DNA from: Verrucomicrobiales bacterium
GTDB lineage: Bacteria > Verrucomicrobiota > Verrucomicrobiia > Limisphaerales > Palsa-1400
Length of the DNA: 44,286 nt
Assembly (NCBI GenBank): GCA_003140095.1
Contig: PLIU01000110.1
Span: 1 to 44,286 of the forward strand
Direction of reading: 5' to 3'
Shown: in pieces, positions 14,284-23,017 of the stretch
Layout: each line of letters opens with the position of its first letter
Numbering within the stretch: position 1 is the stretch's first letter
Position numbers and translations under genes: made by a program
The notes under the pieces: model-generated
Databases searched by the model: none
What the model was told of the DNA's origin: nothing
The model's input: only the letters and a program-made list of their open reading frames with translations

Positions 14284-14406
14284 GGAAGGCAGGCAGGTGC
14301 TTGCGCACTGGCACCGAGCTGGCTGCTGCCTGTCCCGAAAACAGGATCGGCTCAAACCCGAGGTCGGAGCGTTACCCGGTGGCCGTCTGCAAAGACACTT
14401 CCGCCA
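14284..14406 (+). tRNA. tRNA-Ser(CGA)-like class II element, degenerate
   Basis: GGAAG (14284-14288) pairs with CTTCC (14398-14402), then G and an encoded CCA. An arm CCTGT-CCCGAAA-ACAGG (14329-14345) would place CGA as anticodon, with C where T33 is invariant. TCGG-CTCAAAC-CCGA follows as a long variable arm. At 123 bases it is ~30 too long, and the D- and T-arms are unclear. It sits seven bases after tRNA-Asn, in step with the cluster spacing, so a decayed or unusual tRNA is more likely than chance. Confidence 0.4.
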
Positions 14407-14435
14407 AATCTAATCAGTCAACGAAAGGAAACCCC

Positions 14436-14591
14436 ATGAAGCCCGTTCTCCGTTATCAAAGCCAATTGCTCTTTCGTAAGAGCTACAAACCACGTCGCGT
14501 CATTCGAATCCGGCCCACTGGAAAGCTGAATTTCGTATTCCGCTCTGCGAAACGGTTCGGCGTGAAACCACAACTGACCACCGTCTCGTAG
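14436..14591 (+). CDS. Small basic protein, unknown
   Basis: A 51-residue frame starting 29 bases after the tRNA cluster, preceded by AAAGGAA at a normal ribosome-binding distance. The product is strongly basic (many Arg and Lys, few acidic residues) and could bind nucleic acid. I recognise no family. It ends before the convergent acetyltransferase gene. Its position right behind the tRNAs suggests it shares their transcript or mobile origin, but the frame is short and could be chance. Confidence 0.4.
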   Translation: MKPVLRYQSQLLFRKSYKPRRVIRIRPTGKLNFVFRSAKRFGVKPQLTTVS

Positions 14592-14691
14592 CTTTCGATT
14601 TACGAGCAGTTGTCGAATTCTGAATCTGGGGGTATTCGTGCCCTGATTGCGTGAAGCGTCAATGGCAAATCGCAAATTTCCGAGTGGAATG

Positions 14692-15585
14692 TCAACCGGC
14701 CACGCGAGCCGGAACGTCGGGGTCCTGCGCCAATCGCTTTTCCAATTCGGCGATGTTTGCACTGCAGAGGAGTGGCATGTAGCGATTGATCAATGCCGCC
14801 GGCCAATCCCACCACCGGATCTGTTCCAACGCTTCAATTTCCGCGTCGGAGAATCGCTTGCGAATCGGGCGCGCCGGGGTTCCGGCTACCATGCTATAGG
14901 GCTGGACCGATTTGTTAACCAATGAGCAGGCACCGATCACCGCGCCATTTCCGATGGTTATGCCCTTGAACAATTTTACGTTGTAACCAATCCACACATC
15001 GTTGCCGACGGAAATGTCACCGCGGTTCTTATTGCTGCCGAACTCGGGCGCCTGCGGATAGGGAATGTCTTGGGTGCCTGGCCACGTCGATCGGATGCAC
15101 TCGTCCAGGAAGGGATAGGTGGTTATCCATTCGGAATGATGGTCATAGCCGATGATGACGAGGTCGGTGGCAATCGAGCAGAATTTTCCGATGCGGAGGT
15201 GGGTTAAAGCGCCGCTGGGGTTCCGGATTTTTCGATCGTGGATGTAGGTGTGTTCGCCAATATTCAGGGTCAACCCAGAGTCCAGCGAAATGCCCTGGGT
15301 ATTGAAGGAATCTGTTTGCGGATGGGTCGGCGGCGTCACCTCGGACGGAGGAGGATTACCGGTCGCGAACGGTCCCTGCAGTTTCGCTTTCAGCCCGCGC
15401 ACCTCGTTCAGCATGGCGGACACCTCGGCGTCGTGTCCGTTGCGCCGGATTAAGCGAAGGCAAATCTGTGCGGCTTGGTCCGGTTGGTGTGCGACGAGAC
15501 AACTCCGGGCCAGCACCTTCAAGGCGATGGTTTCTTCCGGTTTCTGGACAAGTACCTGGTTCTCGGTCAGTTCAGCGGTATCCAT
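14692..15585 (-). CDS. Hexapeptide-repeat acetyltransferase (xenobiotic acetyltransferase/CatB-like) with helical N-terminus
   Basis: A 297-residue protein. Residues ~10-70 are helical and TPR-like (ALKVLARSCLVAHQPDQAAQICLRLI). From ~100 it is a left-handed beta-helix acyltransferase: LRIGKFCSIATDLVIIGYDHHSEW with the catalytic-type histidine, the insertion loop around ECIRSTWPGTQDIPYP, then ISVGNDVWIGYNVKLFKGITIGNGAVIGACSLVNKSV and the closing VAGTPARPIRKRF. This class acetylates sugars, antibiotics or other small acceptors using acetyl-CoA. The fused helical part suggests a cell-surface polysaccharide role rather than drug resistance (inference). The 14592-14691 gap holds no gene. Confidence 0.82.
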   Translation of the reverse strand: MDTAELTENQVLVQKPEETIALKVLARSCLVAHQPDQAAQICLRLIRRNGHDAEVSAMLNEVRGLKAKLQGPFATGNPPPSEVTPPTHPQTDSFNTQGISLDSGLTLNIGEHTYIHDRKIRNPSGALTHLRIGKFCSIATDLVIIGYDHHSEWITTYPFLDECIRSTWPGTQDIPYPQAPEFGSNKNRGDISVGNDVWIGYNVKLFKGITIGNGAVIGACSLVNKSVQPYSMVAGTPARPIRKRFSDAEIEALEQIRWWDWPAALINRYMPLLCSANIAELEKRLAQDPDVPARVAG

Positions 15586-15966
15586 GCATTATCGCGTCGT
15601 ATTCCTGAGTGGACAAGCAGACGACGTGCCACCGCCAATCCCCCCCCCGTTTTTGCCAGGTTTTTGCGAGATATAACCGATTCATTGGGCAATTTTGACT
15701 CCCTCCGGGACCGCACGTGGCAGGAATTGCCGGACGGGAAGGTAAATTCCACAACCGCAAAGCATTTCCAGCGATGCCTCCGATCAGTAAGCCAGTCAGC
15801 TCAGTGCAAGTCCGGGTGGGGGCTCCAATTTCATAACGACCGCAGTCGAGCCAGCGCTCAGGCAGGTTTCGTGTGCCCGCTCTGCCCAGGGCAGCGCTGG
15901 GGACTGCGACCATATTCCTCCATGCAGCAGCCTGCGGATTTCTTTTGCAAGGAGAGAGTGCCGGGG
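15586..15966. other. Gene-free stretch before the IS
   Basis: I see no supported gene in these 381 bases. A run of nine C lies at 15640-15648. AGCTCAGTGCAAGTCC near 15800-15815 resembles a tRNA T-arm but cannot be folded into a full tRNA. The likely IS end, GAGCCTGTTGCAAAAG, begins at 15974. Confidence 0.35.
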
Positions 15967-16332
15967 CTAGCTAGAGCCTGTTGCAAAAGTGCGTTTTTTG
16001 CGATGGCTAATTTCCATGAGGCGCTGCTTGTTGAGATCTGATATCTGCTGGAGATAATCCTGCAGTTGGTGCCATGCCGCGACGCTCTGGCGCACCTCTT
16101 CCTGGATCGCCCTGGGCACATAGTAGCCGGTCGTCTTGCCTTTGGATCCGCGGTAACTGACATAGAGATGGGGACCGTGCTTGGGACCATCGCGGTGGCA
16201 GCGGCAGCCCGGATTGCCGCAGGTGCGATAGGTTTGAGAGATCGATCCAAAGAGCGCTCGCCGGGCCAGTTGTTGGATCTCGTGCAGCAACAGTTCTCGT
16301 TGCGGCTCCAGTTTTGGGTTCGGTTCTTTCAT
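15967..16332 (-). CDS. DUF6788-like protein coupled to the transposase
   Basis: A 121-residue protein with the conserved core TYRTCGNPGCRCHRDGPKHGPHLYVSYRGSKGK, i.e. a cysteine/histidine cluster (C-G-N-P-G-C-R-C-H) followed by strands and YYVPRAIQEEV, then a long helix. It resembles the DUF6788 family (from memory), which has no assigned function. Its ATG at 16332-16330 overlaps the transposase stop at 16331-16329 (ATGA), so it is translated with the transposase and travels with the IS. The ORF runs into the presumed IS end and its last residues are encoded there. It may help transposition or bind DNA (inference from coupling only). Confidence 0.65.
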   Translation of the reverse strand: MKEPNPKLEPQRELLLHEIQQLARRALFGSISQTYRTCGNPGCRCHRDGPKHGPHLYVSYRGSKGKTTGYYVPRAIQEEVRQSVAAWHQLQDYLQQISDLNKQRLMEISHRKKRTFATGSS

Positions 16333-17757
16333 CCGCTTAAACAAGGTTCCTTTCTTTTGGCGTTTTTGCTGCGCGCTAGGGCCGTCAAGTTCTGCGCGAT
16401 CACACACGCGCCGATGTAACGCTCAAAACCGGCTTCTCCTTTATAATAGGCGCGTTCCATTCCAAAGCGGTGTTTGAGGGTGCTGATGCGCCCTTCAATG
16501 CCCGCCCGCCACCCCTGCCCTCGGCGAAACCAGCGCTCCTTCTGGCGCGCGGCTCTTTGCTTGGACAAGCGGCCGCGCCCCGGCAGAACCGTTCGTTGGA
16601 CTCCCAGTTCCTGCGCCAGAGCTTCGTTGGCCGCGCTCCAAAAGCCTCGATCCGCCGCGGCCAGGCGCGGTGCCCGCCCAAATATTTCCTTGTGGCCTTC
16701 CAAAGCCGGCTTCCAATGCTGCTGATCAGCCGCATTATTGACAGAGACATGATAGCCGCTGACAATCCCGTTTTCCACTTCGTCAAGGCGCACCAACCGG
16801 CCGAATTCATTAGGCTTGTGCGCCTTGCCTTTGCGAATAACCACCGTGTGCTCTTCAAACAAACTCAAAATCTTATCCGGATGACGCGTCTGGCCCTCAA
16901 AGATGCGGGCCTTTGCCTGGGCCATGACTTTCTGAGTCAGGGGCAAAAAATGACGCAACTGCGCTTCGGCTTGGAGCACCGTTACCAGCATATTGCCTTT
17001 GGCCGCCAGTTTCCCCGTCTTGAGATCTTGGAGAACCTGGCCGGTTTTGCGGGCCAGGCCGCGTGTCAACCTGATAAGCTTGCCGTAGCTGTCCTTGAGG
17101 TTTTGGCGGCCGGCCTCGGTGAGCGTTTTGGCGGCCCGGCAGATTTCCAACACCCGGTACTTGGCCGCCCGCTGATGATCGACGACCTGGAGCTCGCCCG
17201 CCTGGCAGGCGGCGCTGACGCGCTTGAGGGCGCGGGTCAGGACACGGATGCCATCGGCAAGGAGCGAACTGTCGGTGGGATGATGAATGTTGGTTTCCAC
17301 CGCCGTGGTGTCGGTTCGCAGCTTGCGGCCTTTGGCCACCTGGTGCTCCTTGGCTATCTGCACGACTCGATCGTGAAAGCGCGCGGTTCCATCCTTGCCA
17401 AAGAGGCCAAACGTTCGGGAAAAACTGGAAAAAATCAGGGATGGCGTCCTCGTAAAAGCGGGTGAAACGCCGGTAGAGAAGGCTGGCCCGCAATTCTCTT
17501 TCCAACTGGCGGAAGGACCAACCCTTGAGGTGTTTCAAGACGACGCAACGCAGCAGCCGGTCGGGAGCAATGGAAGGGCGGCCAAAATCAGCGGAGCGCC
17601 CTCGGCGCTTGGCCAACGCCTGGGAGGCCAGATCCAGCAGACGGGCATCCTGCAAGACCTCCTCCAAAGGATCCAGAATATCGTCGGTGATGGCCGCGAC
17701 TTCTTTGGCGAAAGCCAAATAGAACAGCGAAGCTTGGCGGTTGGTGCGACCGATCAT
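16329..17757 (-). pseudogene. DDE transposase (DUF772-type N-terminus), frameshifted
   Basis: Read from 17757. The first frame holds the N-terminal DUF772-like region (SIAPDRLLRCVVLKHLKGWSFRQLERELRAS, FTRFYEDAIPDFF). At about 17425, after TTTTTTCC, the coding frame changes by +1 to SFSRTFGLFG and continues to 16329 with the DDE core: RTDTTAVETNIHHPTDSSLLADGIRVL, the second acidic residue in AAADRGFW, and an ARQKERWFRRGQGWRAGIEGRISTLKHRFGM segment with the last glutamate. A one-base insertion is likeliest; programmed +1 shifting would be unusual. Otherwise the protein looks full length. Confidence 0.75.
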
Positions 17758-17767
17758 TGACTAATGG

Positions 17768-17796
17768 ATATAATCGATTAGGTATAGTGGATGCAA
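17768..17796 (-). promoter_or_regulatory. Predicted transposase promoter
   Basis: On the minus strand, TTGCAT (17796-17791) and TTATAT (17773-17768) are 17 bases apart, just upstream of the transposase ATG at 17757. An imperfect CTAAT...ATTAG palindrome (17761-17781) overlaps the -10. Confidence 0.45.
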
Positions 17797-17896
17797 GAAA
17801 AAAATGAAAAAAGTGAAAATATTTTTGAAACCGCTTCCGAAGCAGATCGGTCGACTCCTTAGACTCCTTTGCCTGTTTCTGGTTCGAAAAAGACGA

Positions 17897-19127
17897 ATGA
17901 GGGCGGACTCAAATGACGCTTCACCGCTTGCGATCGCAGCGGGTGAACAGGAACCCATGCGCAGATCGATGGTCTGGCTCATTGCGACCTCCGTGAGCGT
18001 GGTCGTGGCCAATATATATTATGCGCAACCGCTCCTCGCCGACATCGCGCACAGCTTCGGTCTCACTGTCACCCAGGCCGGGGCAATCGCCATGCTCAGC
18101 CAGGTGGGCACCGCTGTGGGGATGTTTCTTTTCGTGCCGTTGGGCGATAAATTCGAGCGCCGCTCGCTGATCACTATCTTGATGCTTGGCGGAGTTGCAT
18201 CGCTCCTGCTTTTCGCTGTCGCTCCGAATGTCGTATGTCTCGCCGCCGCCAGTTTCGCTGTGGGCGCTTTTGCGGCAAATGTGCATGTCGTGGTCCCCTT
18301 CGCCGCCCATCTTGCGTCGGACGAACAGCGGGGGCGCGTCGTCGGCACGATGGTGGGTGGAATACTTTTCGGTGTGCTGCTCGCGCGCACTTTTAGTGGA
18401 TGGATCGGGGCGTTGTTTGGCTGGCGCGCGGTCTATGGTATTGCATCTGTAGGCATTCTGATTCTCGCGGCGATCATGCGAGCGCAACTGCCAGCCAGCC
18501 TCCCGGCACTTGTCATCGCCTGGCCGGACTTGATGCGCTCCAAGCTGCATCTCGTGCGCCGCCACGCCCTGCTGCGGGAGTCGGCATTGCTTGGCGCGAT
18601 GTGCTTTTCGGCCTTCAGCGCATTCTGGACAACGCTGATTTTCTTTTTGGAATCGCCAGCCTATCGTTACGGCAGCGCGGTGGCGGGCTTCTTCGGCCTC
18701 GTGGGAGCGGTGGGAGCAGCGGGCGCGCCAACATTTGGCCACCTTGCCTGGCAAACACGGGCCTCGTGCCACCATCCGCGTGGCGCTGTGGCTCAGCATG
18801 TTTTCCTTCATTTTGATGGGATTCATTGGCAGATATTTTGCCGGTCTCATTATCTCCGTGATTCTCATGGATCTGGGAATCCAGATCGCCCATGTCTCCA
18901 ACCAGACCCGTATTTACAGCCTCGACCCATTGGCGCGGGGCCGGCTCAACATGGTTTACATGTTCTGCTATTTCGTCGGCGGCGCCCTCGGCTCCTACCT
19001 TGGCGCCGTTTGCTGGCATCATGGCGGATGGTGGGGCGTTTGTTCGTTTGGCGCCGCGATCCTCTGGCTCGCTACCCTAGCCGAATCATTTTACAATCGC
19101 TCGCTTGGGCGGAGCATAAGACATTAA
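17897..19127 (+). pseudogene. MFS transporter (DHA1/AraJ-like), frameshifted
   Basis: A 12-helix efflux-type transporter of the major facilitator family. The first frame from 17897 shows the signature VVVANIYYAQPLLADIAHSFGLT, the loop FVPLGDKFERRSLI between helices 2 and 3, and helices up to GLVGAVGAAGAPTFGHLA at ~18745. There GCCTGGC has one base more than expected and the protein resumes in another frame (GKHGPRATIRVALWL, then the last four helices) to 19127. The original frame runs on to 19207 in unrelated sequence. One base removed at 18748-18750 would restore a normal ~410-residue transporter, so a sequencing error is possible. The substrate is unknown. Confidence 0.75.
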
Positions 19128-19199
19128 GTTTAACGGGGCTGCCTAAACAAAGAACAAACACCGGCCCCGACAAGCACGGTGAGTGTTTGCGAGCATTTT

Positions 19200-19739
19200 A
19201 TGAATGACATATTGAACAAGTCGATGGTGCTGGTGCTCAACCGCAACTGGCAGGCCGTCAATGTCCGCACGCCGCAAGAGGCCTTCTGCATAATGGCGAC
19301 GGACGTGGCGACCGGTCTGGAATTCGAAGTCGAACACCACATCCGTCCCGTCTCCTGGGGCGAGGGGATCACGCTGCCTATTCGTCCGCAGGACAACGCG
19401 GTGCAGACCGTGCGCGGTCCGATTCGCGTGCCGACGGTGATCGCGGCGGTGAATTACGTCAAGGTGCCCAAAAAGCGCCCGAAGCTGTGCGCCCGCGCCA
19501 TCTGCGAGCGCGACCGCAACCGCTGCCAATACATCGGTCGCGTGCTTCGCCCGGACGAGGGCAGCCTCGACCACGTCCTGCCTCGCTCGCGTGGCGGCAA
19601 GAACGCCTGGGAGAACCTGGTTTGGGCGGGCAAAGACGTGAACGCTCGCAAGGGCAACCGCCTGCCACACGAGGCCGGCCTGAAGTTGCTTACTGCGCCG
19701 CGTGCGCCGAAGGAACTGCCGGCATCGGCGTTGATTTGA
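19200..19739 (+). CDS. HNH endonuclease-family protein, C-terminus cut by a nonsense codon
   Basis: A 179-residue protein of the stand-alone HNH type. The HNH core is SLDHVLPRSRGGKNAWENLVWAGKDVNARKGNR. The preceding zinc-knuckle usually reads RDRxxCQYCG; here it is RDRNRCQYIG, so one cysteine is lost. After ALI the frame has TGA, but the next codons read NAHGIPEWKLF, the usual C-terminal end of this family (from memory), so CGA-to-TGA is a likely nonsense change and the natural end lies a few codons beyond 19770. The start at 19200 (MNDILNKSMVLVLNRNW) is preferred over 19179. Nuclease activity is uncertain given both changes. Confidence 0.7.
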   Translation: MNDILNKSMVLVLNRNWQAVNVRTPQEAFCIMATDVATGLEFEVEHHIRPVSWGEGITLPIRPQDNAVQTVRGPIRVPTVIAAVNYVKVPKKRPKLCARAICERDRNRCQYIGRVLRPDEGSLDHVLPRSRGGKNAWENLVWAGKDVNARKGNRLPHEAGLKLLTAPRAPKELPASALI

Positions 19740-20005
19740 AACGCCCACGGCATCCCGGAGTGGAAACTGTTCGTGCGGGAACGAATCAACGGAAGGGTGG
19801 CTGTCGAGGTTCGCCCTCCCGACGAAAGCAAGAGTGACCTGTTCTGCTTTGCCGCCGAGTTCATCGCGCGTCGACATTGGCCGATCTGCATGAAGCATAC
19901 GGAAGGCGGTTTCTGGGTCGCCCGGATTGCAATCCGTTCGCGCCGCCACCGACACAATTCCGGCCTCCGGTTCCAGCAGGACATTTTACTCCGATTGGAG
20001 TCATC

Positions 20006-20874
20006 CTAAATGCCACGTCTTCGAAACTCGTCCATCAAACGCAGAATTCCTTCGCGAATCCAGAACAACTCTTTCCGCGCATCCGCCATCATGCTCTCTG
20101 GCAGAAGAGTTTTCGGGGTCACGGCTTCGAGTCCGGCCTGCGACTTGTGCAAATGATCCAGTGCGCGCTTCAGATAGGCGACGGTGAATGCAGCATCGGC
20201 AAAATCCTGCCCGCGAGCAATTCCAGCCAACGCGCCGGCGAGCTTGATGCCGGTGGTTTGGAATTCAAACAGGAACTGATCCATGTCCTTATCCCGTAGC
20301 GCTTCCAGGCCTAATTCCCTGGCCTGCTTCGAAAATCTCACTGTACTCTCGAAGCATCGATGTTACAGCGGGTGCCTAAGATCGCCGTTTTCGGTGCGAA
20401 TCCAGTCAATGCCTTCGCGATGCGAATCGGGCGCGGGTGGCAGTTCGTTCGCGGCAGCGTTGCAAACGGCATTGATTTTCTCGATCGACATTTGTTCGGC
20501 ATTGCTCTCATGCTCGCGGACGCCCCATCCCATCTCCAGCGCGATCCGCCTCCTGGCTTCAGAATCTCCGTATTTGTCAAGCAGTTTGCCTGTTCCTACT
20601 GCACGTCAAAGCTGCGCACCTTGCGCGAGGCTGTGATGTCGCCGATGCGGCCGCGCTGGATGGGATGCAGCGAATCCAGATCCGGATCAGCGATACGCTG
20701 CGGCGGATTTGTGAAAGTCAGCAAGCAGCCAGCAAGATCAGGCCAGGCATTGTCCTTTAGTTCGAGGGCCACCGGCTCGGCACGAGCCTCGAGCCAGATT
20801 TTGCCGCGCACAACTCCTTTCTCGCGATTGTCAATATCACCGCGCGCCACGCTGTCATGAATGCGAAAGGCCAT
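20006..20874 (-). pseudogene. Remnants of one hypothetical gene (three pieces)
   Basis: Piece 1, 20874-20596: MAFRIHDSVARGDIDNREKG, then WLEARAEPVALELKDNAWPDLAGC and TFTNPPQRIADPDLDSLHPIQRG, resembling a hypothetical protein I recall from Verrucomicrobiota. Piece 2, about 20600-20363 in another frame: LLDKYGDSEARRRIALEMGWG to DWIRTENGDLRHPL then TAA. Piece 3, 20341-20006 in the same frame as piece 2 with a GTG start: a helical 111-residue segment (DMDQFLFEFQTTGIKLAGALAGIA, YLKRALDHLHKSQAGLEAV). The pieces add up to ~285 residues. I infer one decayed gene with a deletion or frameshift after piece 1 and a stop between 2 and 3. Piece 3 could alternatively be a separate small gene. Confidence 0.45.
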
Positions 20875-21899
20875 GCTCCAAATAATGCCATACAGCTATT
20901 GAACGACAAGCCGCAGCCAAAGCATCTTCCTTCCTTCCGAATTCGGCCAAAATCTTCAGCCAGCCTGAGTTGGGCGGGCAAGTGGTTGCGCTCATCGGCA
21001 CATGATGCAGTCTGATTCCCTTGTGGAAGCCGTGGTTCTTCGACTTTCCGGGTTGCGCGGGGATGCGGTGCTTCACCGCGCTCGGTTGAGACGTTCCGCG
21101 TCTCACGGATCGCGTCTGGGAAAAAGGGTTCCCCTTCGCGCATCCGCGCAACAACCTGCCGGTTGGCAAGCGCGGGTTCGTATCCTGGATCAAGCGCCAA
21201 GGCGCGCTCAAAACACTCCATCGCAACGGCCCGCTGGCCAAGTCCAGCATAGGCCAGGGCCAGGTTGCCAAAGGATTGGACGTGGGTGGGGTTCTCGCGC
21301 AAAACGCGACGGAATAGCTGGACCGCTTTTTCGAAGTCCCGATTGTTCAGAAGTTTGAACGCTTCGTCAAAGAGCTTTGCGTTCGCCAGATATGCGTCCA
21401 AATTTGGAAAAGGCGATGTCTTGAGCACGGTTGTTTCAAGGAAATGGAGTTCTTTGCGCGCCCTCTCCGCAATTGCGTCGTCATCTTGAGAGTAACGAAG
21501 CGCAGCCCGAAGCGACTCAACCGCTTTGGGGACCTCGCAAGCCATCCGGGCGGAAGTTCCCAGATTGTAGTGAGCCTCTGGAAAAGGAGGAAATATTTGC
21601 ACGGCCGTCTCAAAAAACGGGATTGCGCCGACCGGATCTTTCATTACTATTGCGATGTAAACTCCCATCGCATAATGGGGCATGTGATGGCGGGGATGTT
21701 TTTCGAGCAGCGCTTTGATTTCCGGTTCCACCGCGCGGCCCGCGCCCAATTCCAACCGCTCCAGTAAGCGATCCACCGCCTCATCCAGGTCAGGTCGCAA
21801 TTCAGTGATAAATGGTTCCTCAGGATCTTCGGCAACGACCCGAGGCCGCGCCGCCTCGTTTCGGGGCAGACAGCATTTCTTGTACTTCTTCCCACTCAT
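20757..21899 (-). CDS. SEC-C motif TPR protein with disturbed C-terminus
   Basis: The N-terminus MSGKKYKKCCLP is the end of a SEC-C motif (CPCGSGKKYKKCC), so the first cysteines are missing or lie upstream. Residues ~45-300 form TPR units: HYAMGVYIAIVMKDPVGAIPFFETAVQIFPPFPEAHYNLG, FEKAVQLFRRVLRENPTHVQSFGNLALAYAGLG, and AMECFERALALDPGYEPALANRQ. Up to REGEPFFPDAIRET it follows the family. After that the reading continues ~130 residues in Arg/Cys-rich sequence overlapping the next gene, so the true stop was probably lost by a frameshift near 21000; another frame ends neatly at 20855. The ATG at 21899 follows GGAAAAACT. Likely a protein-interaction scaffold. Confidence 0.65.
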   Translation of the reverse strand: MSGKKYKKCCLPRNEAARPRVVAEDPEEPFITELRPDLDEAVDRLLERLELGAGRAVEPEIKALLEKHPRHHMPHYAMGVYIAIVMKDPVGAIPFFETAVQIFPPFPEAHYNLGTSARMACEVPKAVESLRAALRYSQDDDAIAERARKELHFLETTVLKTSPFPNLDAYLANAKLFDEAFKLLNNRDFEKAVQLFRRVLRENPTHVQSFGNLALAYAGLGQRAVAMECFERALALDPGYEPALANRQVVARMREGEPFFPDAIRETRNVSTERGEAPHPRATRKVEEPRLPQGNQTASCADERNHLPAQLRLAEDFGRIRKEGRCFGCGLSFNSCMALFGAWPFAFMTAWRAVILTIARKELCAAKSGSRLVPSRWPSN

Positions 21900-21984
21900 A
21901 GTTTTTCCGTCTTTGACTGTCCATGGAACCAAGCCTAATCGCGGATGGGTAGTTCTGCAATATCGGCTGCATGATTTTTCGATT

Positions 21985-22037
21985 TGGCGCATCCTGCAGG
22001 ACTTGAACCTGCAACCTTCCAATCTGAAGCTCTGCGC
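21985..22037 (-). tRNA. tRNA 3' remnant (possible attachment site)
   Basis: On the minus strand this ends in a canonical 3' half: T-arm GCAGG-TTCAAGT-CCTGC, acceptor strand AGGATGC, G discriminator and CCA. A shortened anticodon arm (CTTC-AGATTG-GAAG, loop of six) precedes it. The matching 5' acceptor GCATCCT and a D-arm are absent. Unlike the 14-kb cluster, the T-loop is standard, so this comes from an ordinary chromosomal tRNA (Arg-like by ending). Such 3' copies are typical of integration sites of mobile elements. Confidence 0.5.
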
Positions 22038-22139
22038 CTGACTGTTCGCAAGTTTTTTGCTTTAGTTCGTCCAGTGCCCGCCCTTGCCAAGGGCGCGGCA
22101 TTGCACTTATTCTCTCCCGCGCAAGACGCTGGGCAAATT

Positions 22140-22892
22140 ATGTATCAAGGCAAAAAAGTGGTGGTGGTCATGCCGGCTTACAACGCGGCCAAAACCCTGG
22201 TGCAAACCTTTGACGAGGTCATGGAACAAGGCGTGGTGGACCGTGTCATCGTGGTCGATGACGCCAGCCGGGACAACACCGCGGCCATCGCCGAAACGCT
22301 CCCCGATGTGACCGTCTTTACGCATGTAAAGAACCTCGGTTACGGGGGCAACCAAAAAAGCTGCTACCGCCTGGCCATGCAGGAAGGGGCCGACATCATC
22401 ATCATGGTGCATCCAGATTCGCAGTACACCCCGAAATTGATTCCGGCCATGGTCTCGATGATCGCCTCCGGCCTCTATCCGTGCGTGCTGGGCAGCCGCA
22501 TTTTGGGGGGTTACGCGTTGCGCGGGGGGATGCCGTCCTGGAAATACGTGGCCAACCGCCTGCTCACGGCGGTGGAGAACCTGCTGCTGGGGGCCAAGCT
22601 GTCGGAATATCACACCGGCTACCGGGCCTTTTCGCGCGCGCTGCTGGAGCACATTCCACTGGGCGCCAATTCCGACAATTTTGTTTTCGACAACCAGATG
22701 CTGGCCCAGATTCTGTGGTACAACTACACCATTGCCGAGGTCAGTTGTCCGACGCGGTATTTTGACGAGGCTTCCTCGATCAACTTTCGGCGCAGTGTTC
22801 ACTATGGTTTTGGCTGCGTGGCCACGGCGCTGTCGTTTCGGCTGGCCAAAATGAATCTCCGCTCTTCTCGGCTTTTTCCGCCGGCGCAGTGA
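22140..22892 (+). CDS. Family 2 glycosyltransferase (dolichyl/undecaprenyl-phosphate sugar synthase-like)
   Basis: A 250-residue GT-A fold transferase. Motifs: KVVVVMPAYNAAKTL, RVIVVDDASRDNTAAIAE, KNLGYGGNQKSCYRLAM and the metal-binding MVHPDSQYTP. The region LGSRILGG...MPSWKYVANRLLTAVENLLLGAKLSEYHTGYRAFSR is typical of polyprenyl-phosphate sugar synthases. The open frame extends upstream to 21984, but that part is antisense to the tRNA remnant; the ATG at 22140 begins the domain. It converges with the Wzc-like kinase gene, so a role in envelope polysaccharide or glycan assembly is likely. Sugar donor unknown. Confidence 0.87.
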   Translation: MYQGKKVVVVMPAYNAAKTLVQTFDEVMEQGVVDRVIVVDDASRDNTAAIAETLPDVTVFTHVKNLGYGGNQKSCYRLAMQEGADIIIMVHPDSQYTPKLIPAMVSMIASGLYPCVLGSRILGGYALRGGMPSWKYVANRLLTAVENLLLGAKLSEYHTGYRAFSRALLEHIPLGANSDNFVFDNQMLAQILWYNYTIAEVSCPTRYFDEASSINFRRSVHYGFGCVATALSFRLAKMNLRSSRLFPPAQ

Positions 22893-23017
22893 GTTCCGCC
22901 GGCAAAGACAAAGAGGTGGCCGCCCTGGTTTGCGTGGGGCTGGTGGCGGTTACACCGGTGGTGTTTTGAGGCGCCCGGCAGTGCCAGTTTGTCAATTCTG
23001 GCGAAGGGTTTCGCCGA

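Larger units (their letters stand above)
15967..17799 (-). mobile_element. IS5-like/ISNCY-type insertion sequence with two genes, ends uncertain
   Basis: The element carries a frameshifted DDE transposase followed by a coupled small gene. The left end probably starts near 15974 with GAGCCTGTTGCAAAAGTG, a sequence style seen at IS ends, next to CTAGCTAG. I could not find the matching inverted end beyond 17760, so the right end is either diverged or deleted. The transposase promoter at 17768-17796 must lie inside the element. Confidence 0.6.
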
